DNA of 64,000 nucleotides from Bactericera cockerelli (taxonomy: Eukaryota; Arthropoda; Insecta; Hemiptera; Triozidae). The notes beneath the pieces are model-generated. The model saw only the letters and a list, made by a program, of their open reading frames with translations. It made no database searches and was not told the DNA's origin. Location of the stretch: assembly GCA_024516035.1 (NCBI GenBank), contig CM044956.1, positions 26,013,101 to 26,077,100 on the forward strand. The letters run 5' to 3'. The stretch's first letter is position 1. Every line of letters begins with the position of its first letter. The position numbers and the translations under genes are program-made. Of this stretch, positions 54,845 to 64,000 are shown piece after piece.

Positions 54845-55841
54845 CTGTGTTGGAAAATGGGTAACTTTTCATTTCAGAATTCAAGCACTACAAACGACCT
54901 GCGTTTGAAATTGTATAAACCTTTGTGGTCTTTTTATCAAAGAAAAATTTAATAATGTAGGGCCAAAAATAAAATATTTAATACTACAAATTATTAAAAT
55001 TCACAAAATGGAAAACTCAATGCCCAGTTACATAATTTACTAATTGATAGAATTAATCAGGGAACAAACGAAAAAAATTGTACACAATCCATGGTTGAAT
55101 TTTATTTGTAAAACTTTTTTTTTTTTTTAATGCAGGTTTTTAACGGCGCTTCTAACCTGATAACTTTGATGGCTCTTCATTATTTAAATACGAAGACCGG
55201 GGGTTTTTTACCGTCCATTCGGGCAGGGGAACTCACAACCACCTGCGATACGTTTGAACCTCACCCACCTTAGAGTTGGGGCCGGGAAAAAGCCAGGTCA
55301 CGAAATTTAGAATTTGAAATGGTCACCATAAGTCTTAACCTCCTGGAAATGTCGCTTAACTTGGTTGTTTTGAAGGGGAACCGGTGGTATTCAAATAGGC
55401 CATGACCAAGGCTTAAACATTTTTTTGGGTTTAAGTCATTTTCCAACTGTTACGGGCATAAAAAAGTGGCGCATGAAAGTAAATTATATTAAAGTATGTT
55501 TTTAAAAGAAAAGGGTGGTCACCCCCTCGTTAACATTTGACCGCCAAACGGAATGTTTTCAATTTAATTTTAAAGATTCTGAAGTATAGGAGTTTCCAGA
55601 CTTTGGCCCATCCCTGTGTCAGAATTCACTTATTTTTAATGCACTTTTGACCCTTCAAGGTCTGCTAAAGGTCAACTCTTTCATTTTCACTCGTGAATCT
55701 CTAAATAAATTTTAAATTTGCAGTTGAGTCACCGGTGGTGCAATTGGACCTCTTTTTAGGGGGACAAGGAAGGTCACATTTACACAAGTTTGTTTACCTT
55801 GGTATGAAGCAGCGAATCATTGAGTTTAAAAGCAGCAATGA

Positions 55842-56052
55842 TCATGTGATTATGAGGATAAGGCGATTCCGTGATAACAAGCTCTCATCGCCTGTCTGGT
55901 CGCTGAGGTCAGCAGTGATGTGCTTAGGGCTATCCACCTTGTAGTGCACAGTAGTGTCATTCTCATTGACTACAAACGTGGCTTTGATGAGACCGTCGTG
56001 TGGGATGAGCTCTGTAGAGCCCGGGACTCCTCTGTAGTGACCGCTATTGATC
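55842..56052 (-). CDS. Unrecognised exon, paralogue of the 54.4-kb exon
   Basis: Acceptor AGTATTTACAG/GATC (phase 2). It reads STELIPHDGLIKATFVVNEN, then HYKVDSPKHITADLSDQ, and runs to a TGA at 55842. It aligns with the 54.4-kb exon over TELIPHDGLIKATFV / TEPPVPHDGVVRAAYV and again over HYKVDSPKH / EYKVGTAKE. A donor is not evident. These may be tandem exons of one repeat protein or the remains of two copies. Confidence 0.45.
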
Positions 56053-57094
56053 CTGTAAATACTTAAAGAGGCATGTTTTTTTTTTAGATGACTCAATATC
56101 ATATAAAAATTATAAATAAAAATAAATGTTTTAAAAGACACATATACCTAAGTTAAATGCCAGCGCCATCTTCAAAGGATGTTGAGACTATTGTTTTTCA
56201 ATGACACAGCTCGAATGAGTGAATTTCGGCAAAATGCCTTCTGTAGTTTCTGAAATTTGCGCGTTACAAGGAATGTATTTAACAAACCGACGGACAGAAA
56301 CACAATCAAATTTGCTCAGGAGGTTATGAAAAGTCCATAAAATATGAGAAAAAAATAATCGGAGCAAAAATATATTTTTTACAAAAACGAACACAATACT
56401 TCCGATAACATACTAAAATTTAAAATATTACTATTACTATTTTTTTCTCAAGGGTGTGAAGCACCCCCTAAAAAGGTTTTACACCAGAATCTATGATCAC
56501 GTCTCCTGTAGCCCGTTCAAGAAATATTTTCTACTCCAAATCTCCCTTTCAACGGTCACACAATGCACTCTGATTGGTTAATTTAAACGCAGTAATCAAT
56601 CAAAGTGTGTTGTGTGACGATTGAAACGGAGATCCGGGGATTTTGATAGAGGAGATTGTTTCTGGAACGGGCTTCTATTGTTGCTCTCTTCACATTGAGG
56701 AGAGGAGAGGCATTCCTAGTTCGCGGAATTGACCGTCCGTGTATATCTTTCTTGTAGCAGTTCCCCTTGGGAGTCCCATTTATTATTATTATTTTGAAAA
56801 CAGGTAGGAACAATGTCTGAGAAATTTTTGACTAAGGATTCTGTCGCTAGTTAACCTTAATTTAGTCGGGTACCGGTTTTTGATTAATATATTCATTGAG
56901 TGATCTGAGGATGTGCCGAGGACAAAATTTGATACTGACTTCACCTTGATCACCTTGATAGACCTGTTATTTCAAAGTTGGAGTTTCCTCCATTTTATCA
57001 AAACTTCCACATCTTACGTTTTGCCCTTTTCTTTTCCAGAATGGTCTTGCGGTTTTTATTCAGGAATCAAACACCTCGCCCGAGGTGTGAAGAA

Positions 57095-57215
57095 CGCCTA
57101 TACAAAGAAAGAGACAGAGCGGCAAAGTGTGAGGAAAACTTAGTTCCCATACATTTCATGTATTTTAAGCCAGCGAAAAGTTCAACATGAATTTCTAACA
57201 TTGCGATTTTTATTG
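57095..57215. repeat. Dispersed repeat (AAGAAAGAGACAG family)
   Basis: Copy of 25935-26065. A good acceptor-like TTTTCTTTTCCAG precedes it at 57027-57039, but the frames that follow do not resemble a protein. 57216-57780 holds nothing else supported. Confidence 0.5.
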
Positions 57216-57789
57216 CAGAAATGAACTAACGTCAAAAAATAAATTTATTTGAGTTTTTGTTTGACTTCCTAGGCCAACGAGAACACTATTTTCGAGACCC
57301 CCCAAACAATCGTGAAAGACATGAAAAAAAATATTTATTTTTTTTCTTCTTGTTTTTCATACGGATTCTTTGAGACCCGACTTCATGTTAAACTTGGCAT
57401 TAAAGGTTAGATGAGGTGTCTCAAGTGATCAAGATATATTGAAGAAGAGCCTTGAGCGAAAAAAAAACTAAAATATAATTGGTTGGCCCATTTGGGGGTT
57501 ACCGGGTTTTGGGGCCTAAATCGGAAAATTGAAGGATCTAAGCTGAAGTGGTATCAAATGAGAGGTCTCGATGGTCTGATACCAAATTTATTCATTTTAT
57601 ACGTTCATCCGGTCCACTGGGTGGCACCTGGTGGCCTTTTCATTTTATTTTTTTTATCGAACACCTTCAAATCCTTAGCATAATTTTAATATAGTGGCTA
57701 GCGAGTATCACGAAATAATAAATTTCTTTCTCTCTCACTCACAATTTTTATTACTTTATTCTTTAGTAGGTACTGTTATTGATACTCCA

Positions 57790-57866
57790 GAAGTCAACTT
57801 GGTCTAGCGATAGCATGCTCGACCTGTACTCCAGATGATCTGGGTTCGAATTCAGGTGGGGGCAAA
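57790..57866 (+). mobile_element. tRNA-like SINE head
   Basis: A-box-like TTGGTCTAGCGATAGCATGC and B box GGGTTCGAATTCAGG at tRNA spacing. The acceptor stem is poor, so it is a SINE head or tRNA pseudogene. Confidence 0.5.
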
Positions 57867-57911
57867 AATTTTCTAATGGTATTAGGATAATAGTGATCAT
57901 AAAACACTCAC

Positions 57912-58034
57912 CTCTGGGATTTGTTTGGGTGCGGCAGGAATAAGCTGCGGTACAATGTTGTGTGTGCGGAATTTTTCCTCCACATCTCCTGCCCACACAA
58001 TAGCACACAGAAGAACTGAGAAGAAAACATTCAT
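57912..58034 (-). CDS. Signal-peptide exon, PEBP-like (putative)
   Basis: ATG at 58034, 41 codons, donor GAG/GTGAGT (phase 0). The first residues, MNVFFSVLLCAIVWAG, form a signal peptide. What follows, DVEEKFRTHNIVPQLIPAAP, fits the N-terminus of secreted insect phosphatidylethanolamine-binding proteins (pattern DVxxxxxxHxVVPxVIxxAPxx). I could not find the next PEBP exons (LTPTQV, DPDAPS) in the window. Alternatively it starts the unknown gene at 54.4-56 kb, whose first exon also begins in phase 0. Confidence 0.6.
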
Positions 58035-58379
58035 GTTTTCCAGAAATTTCAAAACGGTCATGAAATGTTAACAGATAAAAAAAGAGGATAAATATTGCAG
58101 CCAATGAAAATAAATTAACTAAAAAACAAATAGGTTTTTGATTTTTATAAGTTATTTCAGAAAATAAATTCAAGATATTTCGTGGTTCAACTGAGATGGA
58201 CGAGATTACAAAATCGCCTGTGTATGCAATTCTGGGAGATAGATTGGTGGAACTGATTGTAACATTTATCTGATTTTGACGGTAGTGGTGGCGATAATAG
58301 TGGGGAACAACACCCAAGGAGATGAGAGCTTGAATCTGACCAGACGAAGATTTGAAAATCCTCGTCTTCAATACTTTTT

Positions 58380-59150
58380 ACTTTCTTTATTCAGAAAAGG
58401 AACGTAGATAGATAGATAAATTTTATTTGTAATAAAATGAGATTTTGTTACAATGGTTGGAAATAAGACTATGATTAATTTCAGATGAGTTTAAAAATAA
58501 ATCTATATACAGTATGTTTCAGAAAAGGTGGCTACCCCCTCGTAACTTTTGAACGCGGTGGAATTTTTCAATTCTGTAAAGTTCTAAGTATAGGAAGTGC
58601 CCTATGGCCCATCCTTTGGGCAGACTTATTTTAGGCCCCGGTTGGCCCTTCCGGTCTTTAGGCCATAATTTTTCATTTTTCTCGCGAATTTTAAATGGAA
58701 TGCCATATTTTTTATTCCTGTTAATTAAAGTCCAAATTAGGCTGAGTATAATGAGCTTTTCAATGTATCAAAAACCTTATCAGGGGCGGAGCCGGTAGGG
58801 TGCAAGGTTCAAAACTGTTACACCCTGTATTTCAGCGTTCGTTAGATTTTTTTAGTACAATTTTTATTTACATAGGTTCAAAATATTGTTTTACACCTTA
58901 TGAAATCAAAAAGTAATTCTTGTTTTTATTTATTCAGGGCCGTAGTTAAGTTTTTGTAAAAGTAGGTAATTAATGTAATTAATGGTGTTTTCGAAATCGG
59001 CATTTTAAGAGGTGAAAGTCTGCAGTGACATATGTTTTTTATGCTTAAAATCAAAAGAAAACTCAACGGAGAAGTGATTAAGGTCATAAAAAAGGCCATT
59101 TAACCTGCTAGTTTTTTTAGAAAGCTTCAAGTCTTGTGTTTTGATTGATA
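58380..59150. other. Gene-free stretch
   Basis: AT-rich. At 58515-58850 a block with GGTGGCTACCCCCTCGTAAC resembles 55510-55600 (shared GGTGG..ACCCCCTCGT and TTCTAAGTATAGGA / TTCTGAAGTATAGGA), so it is a repeat. No gene seen. Confidence 0.5.
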
Positions 59151-59239
59151 GCTGTCACATTCCTGTACTGTAATTAGTTCTGTTGTGAATTTGTGATAGC
59201 CCGACGCGCAAGATACCTTTTTTTAATTTTGCCGGAATT

Positions 59240-59899
59240 ATGATTGATATAAACGTTGAGCAACGAGTGCTTATTGAATTTTACGTAAGACTTGTTGGTA
59301 AAACTTTTTCTTTGTTAAAGACAGTGTATCAGGAGTTATGTTTGAAAAGATCAACGCTTTATAAGTGGTTTAAACGGTTTCAAGGTGGTCAGGAAACTGT
59401 TGAGGACGATCCACGTCCTGGTCGCCCCCAAACCTCAAAAACTGACGAAAACATTGAAAAAATTGGTGTTATGATTGGTTCTGACCGTAGATTAACTCTA
59501 GGACTAATGGCTGATACACTAAAAATTAATAAATAATGTGTGAGACAAATTTTGCACGAAAATTTCAACATGACAAAAGTTTGCGCAAAAATGGTGCCAT
59601 GCGCCAGTCCACAGTGCCTTCTCCGTGAAGACGTTCCTGGCCAAGTACAACATCCCAGTGTTGGAACACCCTCCTTAATCACCCGACCATGCCCCGTGCG
59701 ACTTTTACTTATTCCCAAAAATCAAATCTACCCTGAAAGGTACCAGATTTGACAGCGTAAATGACGTTAAGAAAAAATCGGCAGAAGTCTTGAAAGGCCT
59801 CACACAAAATGACTTCCACCACTGTTTCGATCAATGGAAAATTCGCCTGGAACGTTGTAGGGATAGAGGAGGGGAGTACATTGAAGGGGATAACTACTA
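59240..59899 (+). pseudogene. mariner transposase with internal deletion
   Basis: N-terminal HTH frame from 59240 (YKWFKRFQGG, DPRPGRPQT linker) with stops at 59534, then a join near 59600 to the C-terminal part: FLAKYNIPVLEHPP, a stop where Tyr belongs, SPDHAPCDFYLFPKIKSTL (third Asp) and a tail to TAA at 59899. The first two catalytic aspartates are deleted. Confidence 0.85.
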
Positions 59900-59971
59900 A
59901 AGTTGGGTAAGTTAAACACACATCGTTCTATGGAAAAAGTCTACGAACTTAATAGCCAAACCTCGTACACT

Positions 59972-60250
59972 ATACAGGGTCCGCCAAAAAAAAAGGAGCC
60001 ACTCGAAATATCTACAGAACGGATTAAAAGTTTCAAAATGATGTAATACATGTACCATTATATCGAGAGGGAAACCTTTTCTACTAGGTTTTGATTTTTT
60101 GTCATTACCAGATACGGCCGCAGGGGGGGTCAACTTTGGAATTTTAAATTGAACCACCCTATTTGTAATACATTTCTGAAAAGTAGTTGACATCAAGAGT
60201 TAAAATACTCTTAATGTCAACTACTTTTCAGGCCCTGTTATGACTAAAAA
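59972..60250. repeat. Arm of the 8371 foldback family
   Basis: Starts TA/CAGGGTCCGCCAAAAA, with CTACTAGGTTTTGATTTTTT and ACCACCCTATTTGTAATACA as in 8371-9374. Confidence 0.7.
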
Positions 60251-60252
60251 TC

Positions 60253-60525
60253 TCATAATTTGCATTTAAGTGACTCATCTTCTCTATTTTGCTCCATTCC
60301 TTGATGATGGTTTTGAGACATATGGGATGTAACATATTGTCTTCCTGTCTTTCCTGGGCGTAGAAAGTTGCACAGTGGACATTTCCAATCGAAGTTTTCT
60401 TCTTCTACATGTCTATTTGATCTTTTTTCTTTTGCCTCTTTGATGTTTTGTTGATGGATGTTGAGGTTTTTATCGTGAATGGTTTGTCTCCATGTTGGTC
60501 TATTTGCAGCTATGTCTCTCATACA
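60253..60525 (-). pseudogene. LINE C-terminal fragment with zinc finger, behind a Helitron 5' end
   Basis: Minus strand reads MRDIAANRPTWRQTIHDKN, a basic-acidic helix, then CPLCNF and SHMSQNHH, a C2H2-like finger as found at the end of LINE ORF2 proteins. It follows directly on a Helitron-type 5' end (60588-60538: TCTATATCTATAAAAGAAAG). Confidence 0.6.
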
Positions 60526-60758
60526 TACGAGTACATACATACACCACACACATACATACAGACAGCTTTCTTTTATAGATATAGATTTCATTGTACCTGT
60601 GACAATTTAAATTATATTTTCCTCAAAGTGAACAAGTTTACCTACACCTAGTACCTAGCTAATGCAGTGGCAAGCTCAGTGCATGTTACTGCATATAAGC
60701 TCAGTACGGGGAGACTGCACCACTCAGGCTTTATTACTAGCCCATCCACTCTAAAGTA

Positions 60759-61648
60759 CAGGGTGGCGCAGCTATGCCTCGTGAATTTGAAACAGTCGTC
60801 AAATCGTTTGTTGAAGGTAACGGGTTGAAATAAATTTTAAAATGTTCAGTAACAAGGGAATTTTATTTAAGAAAAAAAAATTCAATTATGAAAAATGGTG
60901 TCCCTCAAATGCCTTCCTGGGCGATGCATTCTTGGAGCCGACGGTCCTTCACATTTCCCATTGCTCGGTCCAGCATATCGGTTGGAATTGCTCGAATTTC
61001 AGTCTCAATGGAAGCCTTTAACTCCTGAAGGGTGCGAGGTTTATTGGTGTACACTTTCATTTTCGAATAACCCCATAAAAAGAAGTCACAAACCGTGAGG
61101 TCCGACGAGCGGAGGGGCCAATCCATGTCTCCGTTACGCGAAATGAGATGCCCTGGGAACAGAGTGCTTAAAGCCTGCATGGATATTCTTGCCGTGTGTG
61201 CAGTTGCCCCATCTTGCTGAAACCACATTGAATCTGTATCGTAGTCGTTTTGTTCAAGTTGTGGAATCAAGAATTCTTCAATGATCCGTCCATAACGCAC
61301 AGAATTCACCGTAGTCGCCTGCCCCTTTCATCTTCAAAAAAATAAGCTCCAATGATTCCCAGCTTGAAAACCCCACACCAAACGGTTACTTTATCACTGT
61401 GGAGAGAACAGCACCACGATGTGGGACGTTGAAATGGCGGCGGAAGGCGCGCGTGACTGCAACGATATATTTGTTATTTCGCAAAAATTGCTCTACAGCG
61501 AAAACACGATGCTCCACGGACCAGGTCGGCATTGTTACTGAAACTCCCCATCCTACCCTTCTAGAGGGGTTGGTCGTCGACCCCGTCATCCCCTCCGTTC
61601 GGCCGTACTACCCGTTTCAAAAACACGAGAACCTGCGGCGCCACCCTG
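60759..61648 (-). mobile_element. Internally deleted DD41D Tc1/mariner element (890 bp)
   Basis: CAGGGTGGCGCA / CGGCGCCACCCTG ends, TA at 60757-60758 and 61649-61650. The minus ORF begins with an HTH (WSVEHRVFAVEQFL, 61530-61386), skips much of the middle, and resumes VWCGVFKLGIIGAYFFEDE, a frameshift, then SMWFQQDGATAHTAR (Asp) and RSSDLTVCDFFLWGY (Asp) to a stop near 60905. There are 41 residues between those aspartates, the rosa-like DD41D signature. Confidence 0.9.
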
Positions 61649-61651
61649 TAT

Positions 61652-62680
61652 ATTGATACTATCTCAACCAAACTTTTCTACTAATGACGGCACCATGTAC
61701 CAGACAGAAGGTCAATCCAATCCAAGCAACATCTCTAGTACTCCAAGTGCTAACACACCCTCGAGTGGCATCCTTGCTCAGCCCAACCTAAACCTTCAAC
61801 TGTCAGCTTCCACGCCCTGCCTCTTGTCAACCGGTATCTATCACAACTTGCCGATCACCCTGCCATCAATTCAACAGAATCTTACTGCTAACCTTCAAAA
61901 TGTGCCCACACAACACCTATCCTGTCTTCACAATCTAATGCTCGTGAAACTCTCACCTGGCAAGTAGTCAGGTACAACAAAAGAAGGAAGCCTTACGAGC
62001 CTTCATTAAAAATTAAGATTGTGAAGAGATCTGAGCTGCCTGCCAATCCGGTGACAATCTCTAGGTCGATGTATGAACCTATCGCGGTGGACGAGAATGA
62101 GGTTAACTTGTCCAATCAACCAAACAATACAGCACCTTCAGCAGCACATCCGACAACTCCCTCCCCTCCTCCCCACCTCCTGTTTTCATTCATGAAGTTG
62201 TCAATTATCAACAAATGAAGGCCAATATTGGAACAGTTCTCCTTGAGACGGACTACACATCCAGAACCATCGCAAATGATACAGTAAAAATCATCCTCAA
62301 AACTCCTGATGCCTATGGAACTCTTGTCAGACATTCACGCACAAATAACACCATCTTCCATACGTACCAGATCAAGCAGGACAGAGCATTCCGCGTTGTA
62401 AGTAGACACATACATCACTTGATTCCAATCGAGGACATCAAAAATGAAATCGAAAGATCAGGCTTCAAAGTGAGGAATGTCATAAACATCAATCTGTTCT
62501 ACGTCGATTTGGAACCAGCGAGCAATAACAAAGATATCTACAATCTCAGATACATTTTAAATATGAAAATTTCAGTTGAGTCTCCAAGGAAGTCCTCCAA
62601 CATTGTGCAATGCACCGATGTCAGATGTACAATACGAGGCGTATTGCAATCGGCCATTCTTGTGTGTCAAGTATAGTCTA
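61652..62680 (+). pseudogene. Jockey-type LINE ORF1, frameshifted
   Basis: A Gag-like protein that packages LINE RNA. Three frames join: Ser/Thr/Pro/Asn-rich N-terminus (61653-61967), TWQVVRYNKRRKPYEPS (about 61948-62190), then PPPVFIHEVVNYQQMKAN and the PRE/C2HC region (TYQIKQDRAFRVVSRHIHHL, EIERSGFKVRNV, NKDIYNLRYIL). A further shift near 62612 splits a CCHC zinc knuckle (HRCQMYN...IGHSC). Adjacent DD41D insertion removes any upstream part. Confidence 0.85.
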
Positions 62681-64000
62681 AACACAGCTCTGCAACGTGC
62701 ACGAAGCGTCGTATGTATACAATCCAGGCACTATCAATTCACAGTAGTGCTCAACGTATAGTCCTAACACAGCCGACGTGCACGAAAGTTCTGTATGTAT
62801 AAATCCAGACTATCAATTCATCAAACTCAGACTAAATCCTACCCCCGAGTCAACTCTGGATTTAAAATCCTGGATTTTCATTATAGTTTGGTAAGAATGG
62901 ATATAAGTGCCCCTTTACAGCTATGGAAAATTATTTGGAACAGATTTTTCGATCGTCAGTAGTTCTCGAAATATTTTAATGTCTCGTTTATAATGGACAA
63001 TCTGTATGTGAACAAAATTTGTCAAAATCGTTCAATAGTTTCTGAGATTTGCGCGTTAAAAAAGAATGCATTTAATACACCGAGAGACAGACCAAAATCT
63101 ATGTTGCTCAGGAAGTTGTGATACGTAGAGAAATAGAAAGAAAAAAAAATCCAGCAATTTTGTTTTACAAAAAGAACACAATACCTCCGATTCTAATATT
63201 AGAAATTTCTCGAAGAAATATTTTAAAGATCTAATGCAAAAAAAAACCATCCGAAGTAATGTATTACACGGTTCCGGATCTCATACGTCTTCTGAGGGTA
63301 GGTTTTAGTGGTAAAAATCCCACACCCCAAGGAGTGTGGTGGCTGGGTGTTTTTAGAAGATCTTCCTATCATCAAAAAATAATAATAAATAAAAAACCCG
63401 ACATTTTTCACATAAAAAAGCTTTTATTAAGTATGATAAAATTCAAATGTAAATAATATGAACACAACAACTTTTAAAACATTATTACGATTACATTGAG
63501 AATACAAAAGAACATGAATAACTTTCTTACTAATACTGAAGTATCTTTAGCTTTTGACAGGGATCGGGGGTTTTTTTTTTTTTTTTTTTTTCATCTTCCA
63601 CAATCGATTTAAAATGTCAAAATTTGAGTACAATATATTACGAATTCATTTACGATGTTCAAAAAATTACTTAACAGCCTCAATTTGTAAACTGTGAAAA
63701 AGTCAGAGTAACTCAAGGCACATACAATTTATTTTAGGGAAACCTTTTTTCAGGGATTTTCAAAGTTTTGACTTTAGCAGGGGTGAGCCTCTATGGGTTC
63801 AATTTTGAAATATGAAATAGAACAACCCATATGACAATACAACTTTTCAAATACCCTAAAATTCTTAGTTCAAAACAGTGAATTTTGGCTTTCTGTCTAA
63901 AACAGGACCAATGTTAATAATAATATTGCCTTTTCTATACTGCCTGACTAGGACTAATAAGACCCATTATTCCAGCAGTAAGCCCAAGACATATTATTAT
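62680..64000. repeat. Repeat-rich window end with inverted LINE tail
   Basis: 62680-62820 is a 2-unit direct repeat (CACAGC..GCAACGTGCACGAAGCGTCGTATGTAT type). 63030-63210 belongs to the 17500 family. 63565-63590 is poly-T. 63905-64000 is, on the minus strand, a LINE 3' tail like 39835-39910 (CCTAGTC(A/G)G(A/G)CAGTATA, (TTA)n). No gene. Confidence 0.6.

Noticed and set aside
56913..57190. Exon after the strong acceptor at 57039
   Set aside because: The downstream sequence is a copy of a dispersed repeat (25935-26065) and its frames show no protein-like conservation.
57763..58371. 202-codon minus-strand ORF, one of the longest open frames in the window
   Set aside because: It is in a different frame from the signal-peptide exon it overlaps, has no domain, and runs through repeat sequence and a tRNA-like SINE head.
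62116..62334. Minus-strand ORF over the LINE ORF1
   Set aside because: Antisense shadow of the Jockey-type ORF1 frames.

Overview
This is eukaryotic, AT-rich, transposon-dominated DNA. The genes have introns, and the transposon families (mariner, DD41D Tc1/mariner, Jockey- and RTE-like LINEs, Helitrons, PIF/Harbinger-, piggyBac- and hAT-like MITEs, tRNA-derived SINEs) together indicate an insect. A hemipteran is my best guess, from general resemblance only. Almost every long open reading frame here belongs to a repeat. The real host genes are made of short exons with good splice sites.

Host genes. (1) + strand, 82-21886: the 3' part of an adenylate kinase gene of the two-domain (AK5-like) type. 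Seven exons were found, with phases that agree: the tail of a degenerate first kinase domain, a linker, then a complete AK1-like domain ending in a stop. (2) - strand, 36275-25417: a complete three-exon secreted C-type lectin of about 239 residues with a PAN-like N-terminal segment and a CTLD. A further exon in the same phase at 23773-23346 may be an alternative end or part of another gene. (3) + strand, 43353-48620: a complete heat shock factor binding protein 1 (HSBP1) gene of 86 codons in three exons. Its second intron is a textbook U12-type AT-AC intron. (4) - strand, 58034-54414: a signal-peptide exon resembling phosphatidylethanolamine-binding proteins, and two mutually related unrecognised exons, one with a frameshift.

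Layout. 0.2-15 kb is the adenylate kinase 5' region: a 46-bp minisatellite that repeats a splice donor, nested MITEs (5.2-6.2 kb), an RTE-like LINE split by a 1-kb foldback element (8.0-9.5 kb), a DD41D deletion derivative, a ~160-bp tandem array and a perfect-looking palindrome. 15.6-21.9 kb carries the kinase exons and a Helitron. 22-36 kb holds the lectin gene, whose introns contain a mariner interrupted by a Harbinger MITE, a Helitron and a dead Tc1 copy. 36-43 kb is gene-free: a 162-bp satellite, a palindromic MITE, a hAT MITE and SINEs. 43-49 kb is HSBP1 with a large inverted-repeat element in intron 1. 49-64 kb has two TTAA MITEs, truncated mariners, the unknown exons, a second DD41D derivative and a decayed Jockey-like ORF1.

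Target-site duplications can be read directly for many elements (TA, TTA/TAA, TTAA, 8 bp), so the nesting order is unusually clear. I see no prokaryotic-type system, CRISPR array, rRNA or functional tRNA. The best candidates for a second look are the AT-AC intron of HSBP1, the donor-containing minisatellite at the kinase exon, and the unrecognised IPHDG-motif exons near 54-56 kb.
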